Shown piece by piece: positions 46,447-55,541 of a DNA stretch of 64,000 nt. Numbering within the stretch: the first letter of the stretch is position 1; each line of letters starts with the position of its first letter. Both the position numbers and the translations under genes were made by a program. This stretch comes from Dickeya dianthicola NCPPB 453 (GTDB lineage Bacteria; Pseudomonadota; Gammaproteobacteria; Enterobacterales; Enterobacteriaceae). The stretch covers positions 3,765,926 to 3,829,925 of the forward strand of contig NZ_CM001841.1 in assembly GCF_000365305.1 (NCBI RefSeq), read 5' to 3'. The notes under the pieces were generated by a model that was not told where the DNA came from, searched no databases, and worked only from the letters and a program-made list of their open reading frames with translations.

Positions 46447-46458
46447 ATGTTATAACAT
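46447..46458. promoter_or_regulatory. Zur-like box upstream of the metal importer
   Basis: GTTATGTTATAACATTTGC contains the perfect palindrome ATGTTATAACAT (46447-46458), resembling the core of enterobacterial Zur operators in znuABC promoters. It lies ~22 bp before the first small ORF, where a repressor would block transcription. Confidence 0.7.
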
Positions 46459-46479
46459 TTGCACAAATAGGAGAGTACT

Positions 46480-46584
46480 GTGACCAGTCTTTACGCTTTT
46501 TCCGCTGTTGCCCGGCTGGCTATCGCCGGTGTCTTGCTGGCGCTGTTATGGGGCCTGATTTCCTGGGCGGTGACGCTGGCATGA
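46480..46584 (+). CDS. 34-residue membrane microprotein leading the metal-importer operon
   Basis: A GTG-initiated ORF with AGGAGAG four bases upstream, encoding a 34-residue peptide (starts MTSLYAFSAVARLAIAGVLL, ends SWAVTLA) that is essentially one membrane helix. Its stop codon overlaps an ATG of the ATPase gene (ATGA at 46581-46584), so translation is coupled. It lies just after the Zur-like box. It could be a small transporter subunit or a leader peptide. No homologue is recalled. Confidence 0.6.
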   Translation: MTSLYAFSAVARLAIAGVLLALLWGLISWAVTLA

Positions 46585-46655
46585 TCGCATCTCACATGAT
46601 CGCACCACATATGATCGCACCACATATGATCGCACCACATATGATCGCATTACAT
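46581..46655. repeat. Tandem repeat, 5 x 15 bp, multiplying a start codon
   Basis: Five units of ATGATCGCACCACAT type (first and last diverged) place five in-frame ATGs at the beginning of the ATPase gene and would add up to four MIAPH/MIASH pentapeptides. Confidence 0.9.
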
Positions 46656-47360
46656 ACATTGATGTTTGGTTATCCGGGCCAGCCGCCGCTGGGCACGCTG
46701 GACGGTTGTTTTGACGGCGGTTCGCTGACCGCCATCGTCGGCGCCAACGGCACCGGTAAATCCACCCTGCTCAAAACCCTGGCCGGCTTGTTGCCGCCGC
46801 TTGGCGGTCATTTTTGCATGGCGCCGCAGGCGCGCCGTCAACTGGGCTACCTGCCGCAACTGGCCGAGTTCGACCGGCAGTTTCCGCTCAGCGTCAATGA
46901 TCTGGTGCTGATGGGCTGCGCGCCGCATTGCGGCATGTTCGGCCGTATTTCCGGCGCGTGGCGGAAAAAGGCCCACGAGGCGCTGGATACCGTCGGCATG
47001 GCGGAATTCGCGCAGGCGCACATCGGCACGCTCTCCGGCGGCCAGTTACAGCGCGTACTGTTCGCCCGGCTGCTGGTGATGCAGTCGCCGGTGATCCTGC
47101 TGGATGAACCCTTTACCGGCATCGATGCCCAGACTACCCGCACCTTGCTGACGGTTGTCCGGCAGTTGCATCAGCAAGGGCGCACCATTCTGGCGGTGCT
47201 GCACGACCTGGAACAGGTGGCAGCGCATTTCCCGCGCGTGCTGATGCTCCGCCCGGAAGGCCACCACTGGGGGGATTGCCATGAGGTGCTGCCCTTCTCA
47301 ACCTTCTCGACCTCTTCGACCTTCGCGGGCGTTCCGCCGCAGTTGAGGCGGGTGCCATGA
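46581..47360 (+). CDS. Metal (zinc/manganese) ABC transporter ATPase
   Basis: A 259-residue ATPase of the ZnuC/SitB type: Walker A GANGTGKST, signature LSGGQLQRVLFARLL, Walker B VILLDEPFTGIDAQ and H-loop LHDLEQV. The start is ambiguous because a 15-bp unit is repeated five times, giving ATGs at 46581, 46596, 46611, 46626 and 46641. The last (MIALHTLMFGY) is where family members normally begin; the first is coupled to the upstream microprotein. The C-terminal end carries a Ser/Thr/Phe-rich stretch. It overlaps the permease gene by four bases. Confidence 0.9.
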   Translation: MIASHMIAPHMIAPHMIAPHMIALHTLMFGYPGQPPLGTLDGCFDGGSLTAIVGANGTGKSTLLKTLAGLLPPLGGHFCMAPQARRQLGYLPQLAEFDRQFPLSVNDLVLMGCAPHCGMFGRISGAWRKKAHEALDTVGMAEFAQAHIGTLSGGQLQRVLFARLLVMQSPVILLDEPFTGIDAQTTRTLLTVVRQLHQQGRTILAVLHDLEQVAAHFPRVLMLRPEGHHWGDCHEVLPFSTFSTSSTFAGVPPQLRRVP

Positions 47361-48211
47361 CGCTGATATCGCTGTTGACCGAACCGTTCAGCGATTTCGG
47401 TTTCATGCGCCGGGCGCTGGTGGGCTGTCTGGCGCTGACCCTGAGCGCCGCGCCGCTCGGCTGTTTTTTACTGCTGCGCCGCATGAGCCTGATCGGCGAC
47501 GCGCTGTCGCACGCGGTGCTGCCCGGCGTGGCGGCAGGCTACCTGATTTCCGGTATGTCGCTGGTGGCGATGGGCGTGGGTGGGTTTATCGCCGGGCTGG
47601 CGGTGGCGATGCTGTCCGGCGTGGTCAGCCGTCACACCGAACTGAAGGAAGACGCCAGTTTCGCCGGGTTCTATCTCGGCTCGCTGGCGCTGGGGGTGAC
47701 GCTGGTGTCGCTGCGCGGTTCCAGCGTCGACCTGCTGCACGTGCTGTTCGGCTCTATTCTGGCGATCGACGCCAGTGCGCTTCTCACCATCGGCGTCATC
47801 AGTTCCTGCTCGGTGCTGGTGCTGGCGTTGATCTATCGGGCGCTGGTGATCGAATCGTTTGACGTCACCTTCCTGAAAATTTTGTCGCGCCGGTCGCGGG
47901 CGCTGATCCACGGCCTGTTTCTGTCGCTGGTGGTGCTGAATCTGGTGGCGGGCTTCCAGTTGCTCGGCACGCTGATGGCGGTCGGCATGATGATGCTGCC
48001 CGCCGCCTGCGCCCGTTTCTGGACCCAGCGCCTGCCCGTCATGCTGTTGACCGCGGTGGGCATCGGCGCCTGCGCCAGTCTGGTGGGGCTGACCTGGTCG
48101 TATTACGCCGATCTGCCCGCCGGCCCGGCGGTGATCCTCACCACTACGTTGTTGTTCTGTTTTTCGGTTCTGTTCGGTTCCAATGGCGGCATGTTGCGCA
48201 CGCGTCGCTGA
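47357..48211 (+). CDS. Metal ABC transporter permease (ZnuB/SitC-type)
   Basis: A 284-residue ABC-3 family permease with about eight membrane helices. Characteristic segments are LGCFLLLRRMSLIGDALSHAVLPGVA and a late GTLMAVGMMMLPAACARF. It is translated by overlap with the ATPase gene and forms the channel for a divalent metal. No second permease is present, so it should homodimerise. Confidence 0.93.
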   Translation: MTLISLLTEPFSDFGFMRRALVGCLALTLSAAPLGCFLLLRRMSLIGDALSHAVLPGVAAGYLISGMSLVAMGVGGFIAGLAVAMLSGVVSRHTELKEDASFAGFYLGSLALGVTLVSLRGSSVDLLHVLFGSILAIDASALLTIGVISSCSVLVLALIYRALVIESFDVTFLKILSRRSRALIHGLFLSLVVLNLVAGFQLLGTLMAVGMMMLPAACARFWTQRLPVMLLTAVGIGACASLVGLTWSYYADLPAGPAVILTTTLLFCFSVLFGSNGGMLRTRR

Positions 48212-48253
48212 CACTTAATGGTTTTTGCATGGCAAAGAGACGAAGAGGAAAAA

Positions 48254-49132
48254 ATGAAACGTTCTGTTTTGGTTATGGCGCTGTCCAGCCTGCTGTTAAG
48301 CCCGCTGGCGATGGCGAAAGATCTGCATGTGGTGGCGAGCTTTTCGGTGCTGGGCGACATGGTCAGCCAGATTGGCGGCCAGCATGTCCACGTGACCGAC
48401 CTGGTGCAGCCGAACGGCGACCCGCATGAATTCGAGCCGTCGCCGAAAGACAGCAAAACCCTGTCGCAGGCCGACGTGGTGTTCGTCAACGGGCTGGGGC
48501 TGGAAGGCTGGCTGGACCGGCTGATCAAGGCCTCCGGCTACAAAGGCGAGGTGATCACCGCATCCAAAGGCATCAAAACCCTGAAAATGGAAGAAGACGG
48601 TAAAACCGTGACCGACCCGCACGCCTGGAACAGCATGAAAAACGGCGTCACCTACGCCCACAACATCGTCGATGCGCTGGTCAACGCTGACCCGGAGCAC
48701 GCCGACGATTACCGCAAACAGGGCGACAGCTACATCCAGCAGTTACAACAGCTGGATGACTACGCCACCCAGACGTTTTCCGCCATTGCGAAGGAAAAGC
48801 GCAAGGTGCTGACCAGCCATGACGCCTTCGGCTACTTTGCCGCCGCCTACGGCGTGCATTTCCTGTCGCCTGTCGGTTACTCCACCGAGTCGGAAGCCAG
48901 CAGCAAAACCGTGGCCAGGCTGATCAATCAGATCAAAAAAGAGCACGTAAAGCTGTACTTCATTGAAAACCAGACCGATCCGCGGCTGGTGAAACAGATA
49001 GCCGACGCCAGCGGCGCGCAGCCGGGCGGCGAGCTTTATCCAGAAGCGCTGACCGACAGCAACGGCCCGGCCGCTACCTACACCGCGGCGTTTAAACACA
49101 ACGTCGATACCATCGCGGCTGGCATGAAGTAA
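48254..49132 (+). CDS. Metal-binding periplasmic protein (ZnuA/PsaA family)
   Basis: A 292-residue cluster A-I (TroA/ZnuA) binding protein with signal peptide (KRSVLVMALSSLLLSPLAMA). Likely ligands are His in DPHEFEPS, His in DPHAWNS, the acidic/His region at SHDAFGYF and a C-terminal Asp in EALTDSNGPA. It lacks the long His-rich loop of ZnuA, so metal specificity (Zn or Mn) cannot be read from it; the Zur-like box favours zinc. The start follows GAGGAA at 48245. Confidence 0.92.
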   Translation: MKRSVLVMALSSLLLSPLAMAKDLHVVASFSVLGDMVSQIGGQHVHVTDLVQPNGDPHEFEPSPKDSKTLSQADVVFVNGLGLEGWLDRLIKASGYKGEVITASKGIKTLKMEEDGKTVTDPHAWNSMKNGVTYAHNIVDALVNADPEHADDYRKQGDSYIQQLQQLDDYATQTFSAIAKEKRKVLTSHDAFGYFAAAYGVHFLSPVGYSTESEASSKTVARLINQIKKEHVKLYFIENQTDPRLVKQIADASGAQPGGELYPEALTDSNGPAATYTAAFKHNVDTIAAGMK

Positions 49133-49139
49133 GTCATCG

Positions 49140-49164
49140 GGTTGCCCGGTATTGCCGGGCAACC
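49140..49164 (+). terminator. Hairpin after metal importer operon
   Basis: A 10-bp stem GGTTGCCCGG / CCGGGCAACC with a 5-base loop lies just past the binding-protein stop. No T-tract follows. Confidence 0.55.
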
Positions 49165-49342
49165 GTGCCGTTCACCCATCCCCGCTTCGCATCCCATTAT
49201 CAGTCCGATAGCCCCGTATTCCGGTTTCGATTATGCTGATGGCGCGATAATGCTCCGGTTCGTCGTGCGAAAGCATACAATGCGCGCTCCCGCCGTCATC
49301 TGACAGACAGCACCGATAAACTCAGCCCACATAAGGAATACT

Positions 49343-49909
49343 ATGTTGAAGTTCGGCGTATTTTGCGGTTCCGCACCCGGCAACAACGAGATTTACCAGC
49401 AGCGGACGCAAGCCCTCATCCGGTATCTGGTCGGCAAAAACGCCGGCATTGTCTACGGCGGCGGGAAAGTGGGCCTGATGGGGCTGGTGGCGGATACCGC
49501 ACTGGCCTGCGGCGGCCGGGTGACCGGGGTGATCCCGAAACATCTGGTGGATAAAGAGCTGGCGCACCCGACGCTGACCGAACTGGTGATCACCGAAGAC
49601 ATGCACGAACGCAAAGCGAAAATGGCGGCGCTGTCAGATGTGTTTATCGCGCTGCCGGGCGGCGCCGGTACGCTCGAAGAGATCATCGAACAGTGGACCT
49701 GGGCGCAACTGGGCCTGCACCACAAAGCCTGCATCCTGTTCAACGTTAACGGCTACTATGACGGCTTTATTGACTTTGTGGCCCGTACCGTCCGTGATGG
49801 CTTTATGAAACAGGATTACCTCGACATGCTGATTGTCTCGGACCGTCCCGAAGTGGTGCTGGACAAGGCACTGTCTTATCAGCCGCCCAAAACCAAGTGG
49901 GATAAATAA
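49343..49909 (+). CDS. LOG-family cytokinin riboside 5'-monophosphate phosphoribohydrolase
   Basis: A 188-residue Rossmann-fold protein. It carries the LOG motif PGGAGTLEEI with upstream YGGGKVGLMG and ERKAKMAALSD. LOG enzymes release free cytokinin from its nucleotide, or hydrolyse AMP-like nucleotides, in the cytoplasm. In a plant pathogen this can affect host hormones, but LOG proteins also occur as housekeeping enzymes. It is monocistronic with an AAGGA site. Confidence 0.9.
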   Translation: MLKFGVFCGSAPGNNEIYQQRTQALIRYLVGKNAGIVYGGGKVGLMGLVADTALACGGRVTGVIPKHLVDKELAHPTLTELVITEDMHERKAKMAALSDVFIALPGGAGTLEEIIEQWTWAQLGLHHKACILFNVNGYYDGFIDFVARTVRDGFMKQDYLDMLIVSDRPEVVLDKALSYQPPKTKWDK

Positions 49910-49989
49910 TTCCTGCGCGTCATAGCGCTGGTGCGGCCCGCCTCCGTCAAGGGTCGGCGGGAATCGAAACAGGAAAGAGAGCGAAGGGC

Positions 49990-50037
49990 AGAATGGTGAA
50001 CGAAAATAATGGTGAACGGAAAGAATGGTGAACGGAA
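49990..50037. repeat. Tandem repeat, 3 x 16 bp
   Basis: Units AGAATGGTGAACGAAA, ATAATGGTGAACGGAA and AGAATGGTGAACGGAA precede the 3' end of the DeoR-type regulator gene. Confidence 0.85.
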
Positions 50038-50046
50038 AGCCGCCGG

Positions 50047-50820
50047 TCAGCGGCCTGCCACGCTCACCAGTTGCAAATTAAACGGCTGCGCCCGCAGTTG
50101 ACGCTCCACCTCCGGCGGCAAACTGCTGTCGGTGATGATATCGGTCAGTTCAGACAACGGCGAGACGCAAAACAGCGAGTAGGCGCCGTATTTACTGCTA
50201 TCCGCCAGCAACACCCGACGGCTGGCGTTCATGCCCAGATCCTGCTTGATGCCGGCTTTTTCTTCGGTGGGGGTGGTGATGCCTTTTTCCAGACTCCAGG
50301 AGTTACAGCTGATAAACGCGATATCCGGATAGACGCTACGCAGCAAACGGCGACCGTGCTCGCCGATGCAAGACTGGCTACTGTCGTCGATGCGCCCGCC
50401 GATGATCGTCACTTCAATCTGCTTGAACTCGGAAAGAAACAGCGCAATCTGCAAATCGGCGGTGACCACCCGCAACGGCAGATGCGTCAGGTTACGCGCC
50501 AGCTCCAGCATGGTGGTGCCGGCATCCAGCACCACCGCGTTGCCCGGCTGCACCAGCGACGCCGCCTGCCGCGCAATAGCCTGTTTTTCCGCCAGGCTGC
50601 GCTGCAACTTTTCATTGGTGGTCGGCTGGGAAGGGATAAAACGGTTGAGCGTCACCCCGCCGTGGCTACGGCTGATGACGCCCTGCTCGTCGAGCTTGAT
50701 CAAATCGCGGCGAATCGTCGCCGGGGACGCATCAATAACCGTCACAAGTTCATCCACCGTCACCAGATTATGGCCTTTCAGATAATCCAGAATCTGATCG
50801 AGACGGCTTTGTCCTCTCAC
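50047..50820 (-). CDS. DeoR-family regulator of the D-threonate module
   Basis: A 257-residue repressor. The N-terminal winged helix ([50 protein letters not shown]) is typical of DeoR. The C-terminal sensor domain has the VLDAGTT motif of the phosphosugar-binding fold. The GTG at 50820 has GGAG five bases upstream; extending to 50886 or 50976 would overlap the PdxA2 gene and adds atypical sequence. It lies downstream of pdxA2-dtnK on the same strand and probably controls both divergent units. The likely inducer is a phosphorylated four-carbon acid. Confidence 0.87.
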   Translation of the reverse strand: MRGQSRLDQILDYLKGHNLVTVDELVTVIDASPATIRRDLIKLDEQGVISRSHGGVTLNRFIPSQPTTNEKLQRSLAEKQAIARQAASLVQPGNAVVLDAGTTMLELARNLTHLPLRVVTADLQIALFLSEFKQIEVTIIGGRIDDSSQSCIGEHGRRLLRSVYPDIAFISCNSWSLEKGITTPTEEKAGIKQDLGMNASRRVLLADSSKYGAYSLFCVSPLSELTDIITDSSLPPEVERQLRAQPFNLQLVSVAGR

Positions 50821-50899
50821 TCGTTCTCCATTTACGCGTAACGTATCAGTCAATGTGTACCCCACGACATATTCAACAGGCTCCATATCCGCGATTATA

Positions 50900-51880
50900 T
50901 CAGGCCAGTTGCATCGCCAGTTTGATGGAGATCGCCATGCTGTCAGACTTCGCTTTACCTGTCCAGGCGATATCAAACGCGGTGCCGTGGTCCGCGGAGG
51001 TGCGGATAAACGGCAGCCCGGCGGTGATATTCACGCCATCATAAAAGCCCAGCAGCTTAAGCGGAATGTGCCCCTGATCATGGTACATCGCCACCACCAT
51101 GTCGTATTGGCCTTCGTACGCCTGCAGATAGACGGTATCCGGCGGGCACGGGCCGTAAACGTCGATGCCTTTGGCTTTCATCGCCTCGATGGACGGGCCA
51201 ACAATGTTGATCTCTTCGTCACCGAACAGACCATTCTCGCCCGCGTGCGGGTTCACCCCGGCCACGGCGATGCGCGGCGCCTGATAACCGACGCGCTTCA
51301 GGAAGGTGTCCGCCATCGCGATCACGGTTTCCACCCGCCCACGGTTCAGCGTATCCAGGAATTTGCGCAGCGCAATATGGGTAGTAACGTGGATCACCTT
51401 CAGTTTGTCGGTATACAACACCATCGCGTAGTCGCGGCTGTTGGTCAGCTTCGCCAGCAGCTCGGTGTGTCCCGGATAGAGATGTCCGGCGGAATGCAGC
51501 GCTTCCTTGTTAAGCGGCGCGGTGGCGATGGCATGCACCTCGCCCGCCATCGCCAGCTCGGTGGCGCGCTTCACGCAGCGATACGCCAGGTCGCCGGCCT
51601 GCGGCTGCACTACCCCTTTTTTCAAGCCCTGCGGGTCGTCCAACGGTTCGTTGATCACGTTGACAACGCCGGGAGCGAAGCGCGCGTCGGCAGGGCGCTC
51701 AATCTCATTGATTTCCACCTGCGGTACAACGCCTAACGCCAGAATGCGGCGCAGCGTCTGCACGCAGCCCACCACCACCGCCGGCGCGCCGGACAGTTCA
51801 CCTTCGGCCAACGATTTGATGATGATTTCCGGGCCGATACCCGCTGGGTCGCCCATAGTTACCGCAATAATTTTACTCAC
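50900..51880 (-). CDS. pdxA2: 4-phospho-D-threonate 3-dehydrogenase (PdxA2)
   Basis: A 326-residue NAD-dependent oxidative decarboxylase of the PdxA family. Hallmarks are [44 protein letters not shown] and [13 protein letters not shown], supplying the metal-binding His residues. Beside a DUF1537 kinase the PdxA2 role is expected: 4-phospho-D-threonate is oxidised and decarboxylated to dihydroxyacetone phosphate. The start GTG overlaps the kinase gene end by 8 bp and uses GAGGAG upstream. Confidence 0.92.
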   Translation of the reverse strand: MSKIIAVTMGDPAGIGPEIIIKSLAEGELSGAPAVVVGCVQTLRRILALGVVPQVEINEIERPADARFAPGVVNVINEPLDDPQGLKKGVVQPQAGDLAYRCVKRATELAMAGEVHAIATAPLNKEALHSAGHLYPGHTELLAKLTNSRDYAMVLYTDKLKVIHVTTHIALRKFLDTLNRGRVETVIAMADTFLKRVGYQAPRIAVAGVNPHAGENGLFGDEEINIVGPSIEAMKAKGIDVYGPCPPDTVYLQAYEGQYDMVVAMYHDQGHIPLKLLGFYDGVNITAGLPFIRTSADHGTAFDIAWTGKAKSDSMAISIKLAMQLA

Positions 51881-53159
51881 ACACGTTCTCCTCAATAAAA
51901 CGCAATACATTCAACAGGGTAGCCTCATCGCCAAACCCGCCCGCTTTCGTCATTACCGGAATATCGCCCACCAGACTGTCCAGCAGACGCCCCCAGGGTA
52001 CGCAGGAAGCAATCTGCCCATTGATGCGAAATCCGCTGGCCTGCAAGGCGGTCGCCGCGGCAATGGCGATATCCCCGCCGGATAAATAGAGCCCGCCCGG
52101 CCGCTGACGCTGCACAATTTGACGCGTCAGCTCGCCCAGCCGGCGACTGATGGTGTCGCCCAGTTGCTGACGGCTCATGCCGTAGCGCTGGCACAGACGG
52201 TCTACCTCAAACCGCTGATTATCGTCATGACAGGTACGAATCACACAGTGACGGCCCGCCGCCAGCACCGCCGCCGCCTGCCGGCACGTTTGCGCCAGCG
52301 TATCGTCGCCCGTCGCCAGCACCCCGGCGATATCCAGGTCAATCAGCGTGACGTCCGGCCGCTGGCTGACCGCCTTGATCTGTAATTGAGCGATTTCACT
52401 CATCGAACCAATCACCGCCAGCAATGTGCGGCAGGGTGTCGGAAACGCCAGATGGTGCGCCAGCGCCTCGCTTAGCCCGGCGGAGCCGACCAGCAGCGGT
52501 TTTTCCGCCAGCTGCGCCGCCGCCGAAATAATATGGTCGAGATCCTGCTGACATTCGGCGTCCAGTACCACCAGCCGTATGCCGCGTTGTTGCAGTTGTT
52601 GCAAGTGCGCCGCCAGACAACCGTGGCGAATCTCATTTAAGGACAGCGCCGCCTGCGCCAGACCGGTTTGTTCCGCCAGCCGTTCGCCGATTGATGCCGA
52701 ACGTACCGGCGTTTTCGGGTCGCTGGCGAACTCGGTGTCGGTCAGCAACTTACCATGTACCCACACCTGACCGTCGCGGGTGATGCGACCCAGCGCCGGC
52801 GCCGCCGGCGCTATCAGCGCCAGCGACAAATCGGCGGCGGTCAGCGCGGCTTCAATTTCTGCGCCCGGATTGCCGCGCAACGTGGAATCCACCTTTTTGA
52901 CAATCCAGCCGCGCGCGCCGCTTTTGCGCCACATTCCCACCGCCTGCGCGGTGCGTTCCGCCGCCAGCGACGCCGCCACCGCACGGCTGTCGGTGTTGAC
53001 CACCAGCGCGTCGTCCGGCTGTCCGGCACGGATCGCCGCGGCGTCAAACATCACATTCACCTGCGCACCCTGCAGCGCCAGCCCGACGCCCGCATCGTTG
53101 GCGCCGGTGAAGTCATCCGCCACCACCAATATCTGGGTAAGTTCACGCCCATCCGGCAT
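51873..53159 (-). CDS. dtnK: D-threonate (four-carbon acid sugar) kinase, DUF1537 family
   Basis: A 428-residue kinase of the DtnK/OtnK family. The N-terminal domain carries [15 protein letters not shown] and VNTDSRA, the mid part [15 protein letters not shown], and the C-terminal nucleotide-binding domain [11 protein letters not shown] and [11 protein letters not shown]. Pairing with PdxA2 points to D-threonate 4-kinase activity; a D-erythronate variant is possible. It is first in the operon and divergent from an iron-type alcohol dehydrogenase. Confidence 0.92.
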   Translation of the reverse strand: MPDGRELTQILVVADDFTGANDAGVGLALQGAQVNVMFDAAAIRAGQPDDALVVNTDSRAVAASLAAERTAQAVGMWRKSGARGWIVKKVDSTLRGNPGAEIEAALTAADLSLALIAPAAPALGRITRDGQVWVHGKLLTDTEFASDPKTPVRSASIGERLAEQTGLAQAALSLNEIRHGCLAAHLQQLQQRGIRLVVLDAECQQDLDHIISAAAQLAEKPLLVGSAGLSEALAHHLAFPTPCRTLLAVIGSMSEIAQLQIKAVSQRPDVTLIDLDIAGVLATGDDTLAQTCRQAAAVLAAGRHCVIRTCHDDNQRFEVDRLCQRYGMSRQQLGDTISRRLGELTRQIVQRQRPGGLYLSGGDIAIAAATALQASGFRINGQIASCVPWGRLLDSLVGDIPVMTKAGGFGDEATLLNVLRFIEENVCE

Positions 53160-53373
53160 AGCCGTTCTCCGTCAGTCCGATTACCTGGAATTGATTATAT
53201 TGAATCACGCTTGATTATATGTGAGCAACATCAAATTATTCAAAACCAATTTAACCTATAAATTATCCACACAATGCGAGCGAAACGATTTTTTTCTGTC
53301 ACATAACAGAAATGTGATTGAAAAAAATCAGACTTATCCAGCTGAAGTCACAGCGAAAAGACAAGGTACCAGT
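53160..53373. promoter_or_regulatory. Divergent promoter region with candidate DeoR sites
   Basis: A 214-bp AT-rich gap between dtnK and the dehydrogenase gene. It holds two TTGATTATAT direct repeats within 53190-53222 and an inverted repeat TCACAT-N7-ATGTGA (53299-53317). The latter is outward-facing relative to a CRP site, so is better viewed as a possible repressor operator. Confidence 0.5.
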
Positions 53374-54510
53374 ATGAATATCAACAGCACCCTCATCAGC
53401 GGTTATCAGGCACTTCAGGATTTGGGCTACCTCCTGCGCGACAGGCAGCATGTGCTGCTGGTGACGGACAAGAATATCGTGGGGCTGGCCGGGGTACAGG
53501 CCCTGATCGCGCAACTGAAAGCGGGCGTGCCGCAACTTTCCCTGATTGATAACGTGCCGGCTGAACCCAGCCAGCATGATGTGGCCGCCGTGCTGCAACA
53601 GTTACCGCCCACGCAGCCGGACCTGATCGTCGGCGTGGGCGGCGGCAGCGTACTGGACGTCGCCAAGCTGCTGTCGCTGCTGTGCGCCGCCGAAGAGGGC
53701 ATCACGCTCGAAAGCCTGCTGGAAGGCCGCAAGCCGACGCGCCGCACCACCTCCCTGTTGATCCCGACCACCGCCGGCACCGGCTCTGAAGCCACGCCGA
53801 ACGCCATTCTGGCGATTCCGGAGAAAGAAACCAAAGTCGGGATTATTACCCCGGTGATGCTGCCGGATTACGTCGCGCTGGTGCCGGAGCTGACTACCAG
53901 CATGCCGGCGCATATCGCCGCATCGACCGGCATTGACGCGCTGTGCCACCTGATCGAATGCTTTACCGCCACCATCGCCAACCCGGTAGCCGACAACTAT
54001 GCGCTGATCGGCATGAAGAAACTGTTCGCCAACATCGAAACCGCGGTGAACGAGCCGGACAACCTGGAAGCCCGCCTGAATATGCTGTGGGCCTCTTACT
54101 ATGGCGGCGCTTCCATCGCGCATTCCGGCACCCATCTGGTACACGCCATGTCTTACCCGTTGGGCGGCAAATACCACATTCCACATGGGGTGGCGAACGC
54201 CATTCTGCTGGCGCCCTGCATGCGCTTTGTACAGCACGCCGCAGCAGAAAAATTCGCACAGGCCTATGACCTGCTGCCGGACGCCGACCTGTCGCTCTCT
54301 ACCGAACAGAAAGCCGCGGCGCTGGTGGATTACTTCACCGCGCTGGTGAAACGACTGAACCTGCCGTCTTCGCTGCAACAGTTGGGGATAAGCCCGGATC
54401 ACCTGCCGTATCTGGTGGAATCCGCCTTGCAGGTACAACGGCTGATGAAGAACGTCCCGACCGCCGTGACGGCGCAAGACGTTCACGCCATTTATTCCAC
54501 ACTGTTTTAA
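53374..54510 (+). CDS. Iron-containing alcohol dehydrogenase
   Basis: A 378-residue group III dehydrogenase. The N-terminal nucleotide domain includes GVGGGSVLDVAK and LLIPTTAGTGSEATPNA. The metal-binding half has the conserved HIAASTGIDALCHLIE and KYHIPHGVANAILL, with the expected His ligands. It probably interconverts a small alcohol or hydroxy acid and its carbonyl form with NAD(P). The ATG with nearby AAGG is preferred; longer N-terminal extensions lie in the promoter region. It leads the sugar-acid operon. Confidence 0.88.
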   Translation: MNINSTLISGYQALQDLGYLLRDRQHVLLVTDKNIVGLAGVQALIAQLKAGVPQLSLIDNVPAEPSQHDVAAVLQQLPPTQPDLIVGVGGGSVLDVAKLLSLLCAAEEGITLESLLEGRKPTRRTTSLLIPTTAGTGSEATPNAILAIPEKETKVGIITPVMLPDYVALVPELTTSMPAHIAASTGIDALCHLIECFTATIANPVADNYALIGMKKLFANIETAVNEPDNLEARLNMLWASYYGGASIAHSGTHLVHAMSYPLGGKYHIPHGVANAILLAPCMRFVQHAAAEKFAQAYDLLPDADLSLSTEQKAAALVDYFTALVKRLNLPSSLQQLGISPDHLPYLVESALQVQRLMKNVPTAVTAQDVHAIYSTLF

Positions 54511-54562
54511 CTGATTGTTTTAACTGATTGTTTTAACTAACTGTTTTAAATAATCGTTTTAA
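54498..54562. repeat. Tandem repeat, 5 x 13 bp
   Basis: Units of CTGATTGTTTTAA type start at 54498 inside the last codons of the dehydrogenase gene and continue to 54562, giving repeated TTTTAA stop-like blocks. Confidence 0.85.
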
Positions 54563-54619
54563 CAGTGTTTGCTTTAACAACGTCGCTCTGGATGATGAAA
54601 ATACCGAGGAACAATAACG

Positions 54620-55504
54620 ATGACTAGACCGATTACAGGCGTATTGACGGCGATCGTCACGCCTTTTGACCATCAGGGGGAATTTAGCCCCACCGCCATG
54701 CGCCGGCAGGTGCAACGCCAGATGCGTTACGGCAACGGCATTTTTTGTAACGGCACCAACGGCGAGTTCTTTGTGTTGCACACCGATGAAAAAGTCGCCG
54801 TCACCGAAACCTGCGTGGATGAAGTCGCGGGCAAGGTGCCGGTGGTGGCGCACATCGGGGAAATCTCCACCCGCGAAACCATCAAGCTCGGCAAACGCAT
54901 CGCCGCGCTGGGGGTGGATGCAGTGTCGGTGATCACCCCTTACTTCGTGCCGCTCAAACAAAGCGAGCTTATCGCCCACTACCGTGAAGTGGCGGACGCG
55001 CTGCCGGTGCCGGTGTTCATGTACAACATTCCGGCCCGCACCGGCAACACCCTGCAACCGGAAACGGTGCGGATTTTGGCCGAGCACCCGAACATCATCG
55101 GCATCAAGGACAGCGCCAGCAGCTACGAAAGCCTGAGCGGCTTCCTGCAGGCGGTGAAAGACATGCCGAACTGCGACGTGCTCAACGGGCCGGACTCGCT
55201 GATTCATCAGGGCTTTGTCGACGGCTGTTCCGCCTGTATCTCCGGCCTCGCCAACGTAGCGCCACAAGCCATCAGCCAGATCTGGCACCGCTTCCACGCG
55301 GACGATATCGAAGGTTCTCGCCAGGCGCAGGAACAGGTGAGCGAACTGCGTAAAACGCTGTACGCGGTGGCGTTTTCCCCTGCGGTGGTGAAAAAAGCGC
55401 TGGCGTTGATGGGACAGGACGTGGGCGTCAGCCGCTACCCGATCCAGTTCTCACCGCAAGACGAAGATGCCATTCGCACCATTATTAAACCGTTCTCGCA
55501 GTGA
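54620..55504 (+). CDS. DapA/NanA-family aldolase or synthase
   Basis: A 294-residue TIM-barrel class I aldolase. It contains FCNGTNGEFFVLHTDEK near the substrate loop, the catalytic Tyr in FMYNIPARTGN and the Schiff-base Lys in NIIGIKDSASS. Family members act on pyruvate adducts: N-acetylneuraminate, 2-keto-3-deoxy aldonates, 4-hydroxy-2-oxoglutarate or dihydrodipicolinate. A housekeeping dapA role is unlikely given the context of symporter, sialidase-like and YhcH-family genes, so a sugar-acid aldolase is inferred. Confidence 0.88.
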   Translation: MTRPITGVLTAIVTPFDHQGEFSPTAMRRQVQRQMRYGNGIFCNGTNGEFFVLHTDEKVAVTETCVDEVAGKVPVVAHIGEISTRETIKLGKRIAALGVDAVSVITPYFVPLKQSELIAHYREVADALPVPVFMYNIPARTGNTLQPETVRILAEHPNIIGIKDSASSYESLSGFLQAVKDMPNCDVLNGPDSLIHQGFVDGCSACISGLANVAPQAISQIWHRFHADDIEGSRQAQEQVSELRKTLYAVAFSPAVVKKALALMGQDVGVSRYPIQFSPQDEDAIRTIIKPFSQ

Positions 55505-55541
55505 ATGAAAACTTACCCTTACTCCTACAGGATCGAAAACC

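Noticed and set aside
53299-53317. Possible CRP site upstream of the dehydrogenase gene
   Set aside because: Half-sites are TCACAT...ATGTGA, opposite to the TGTGA-N6-TCACA order needed by CRP.
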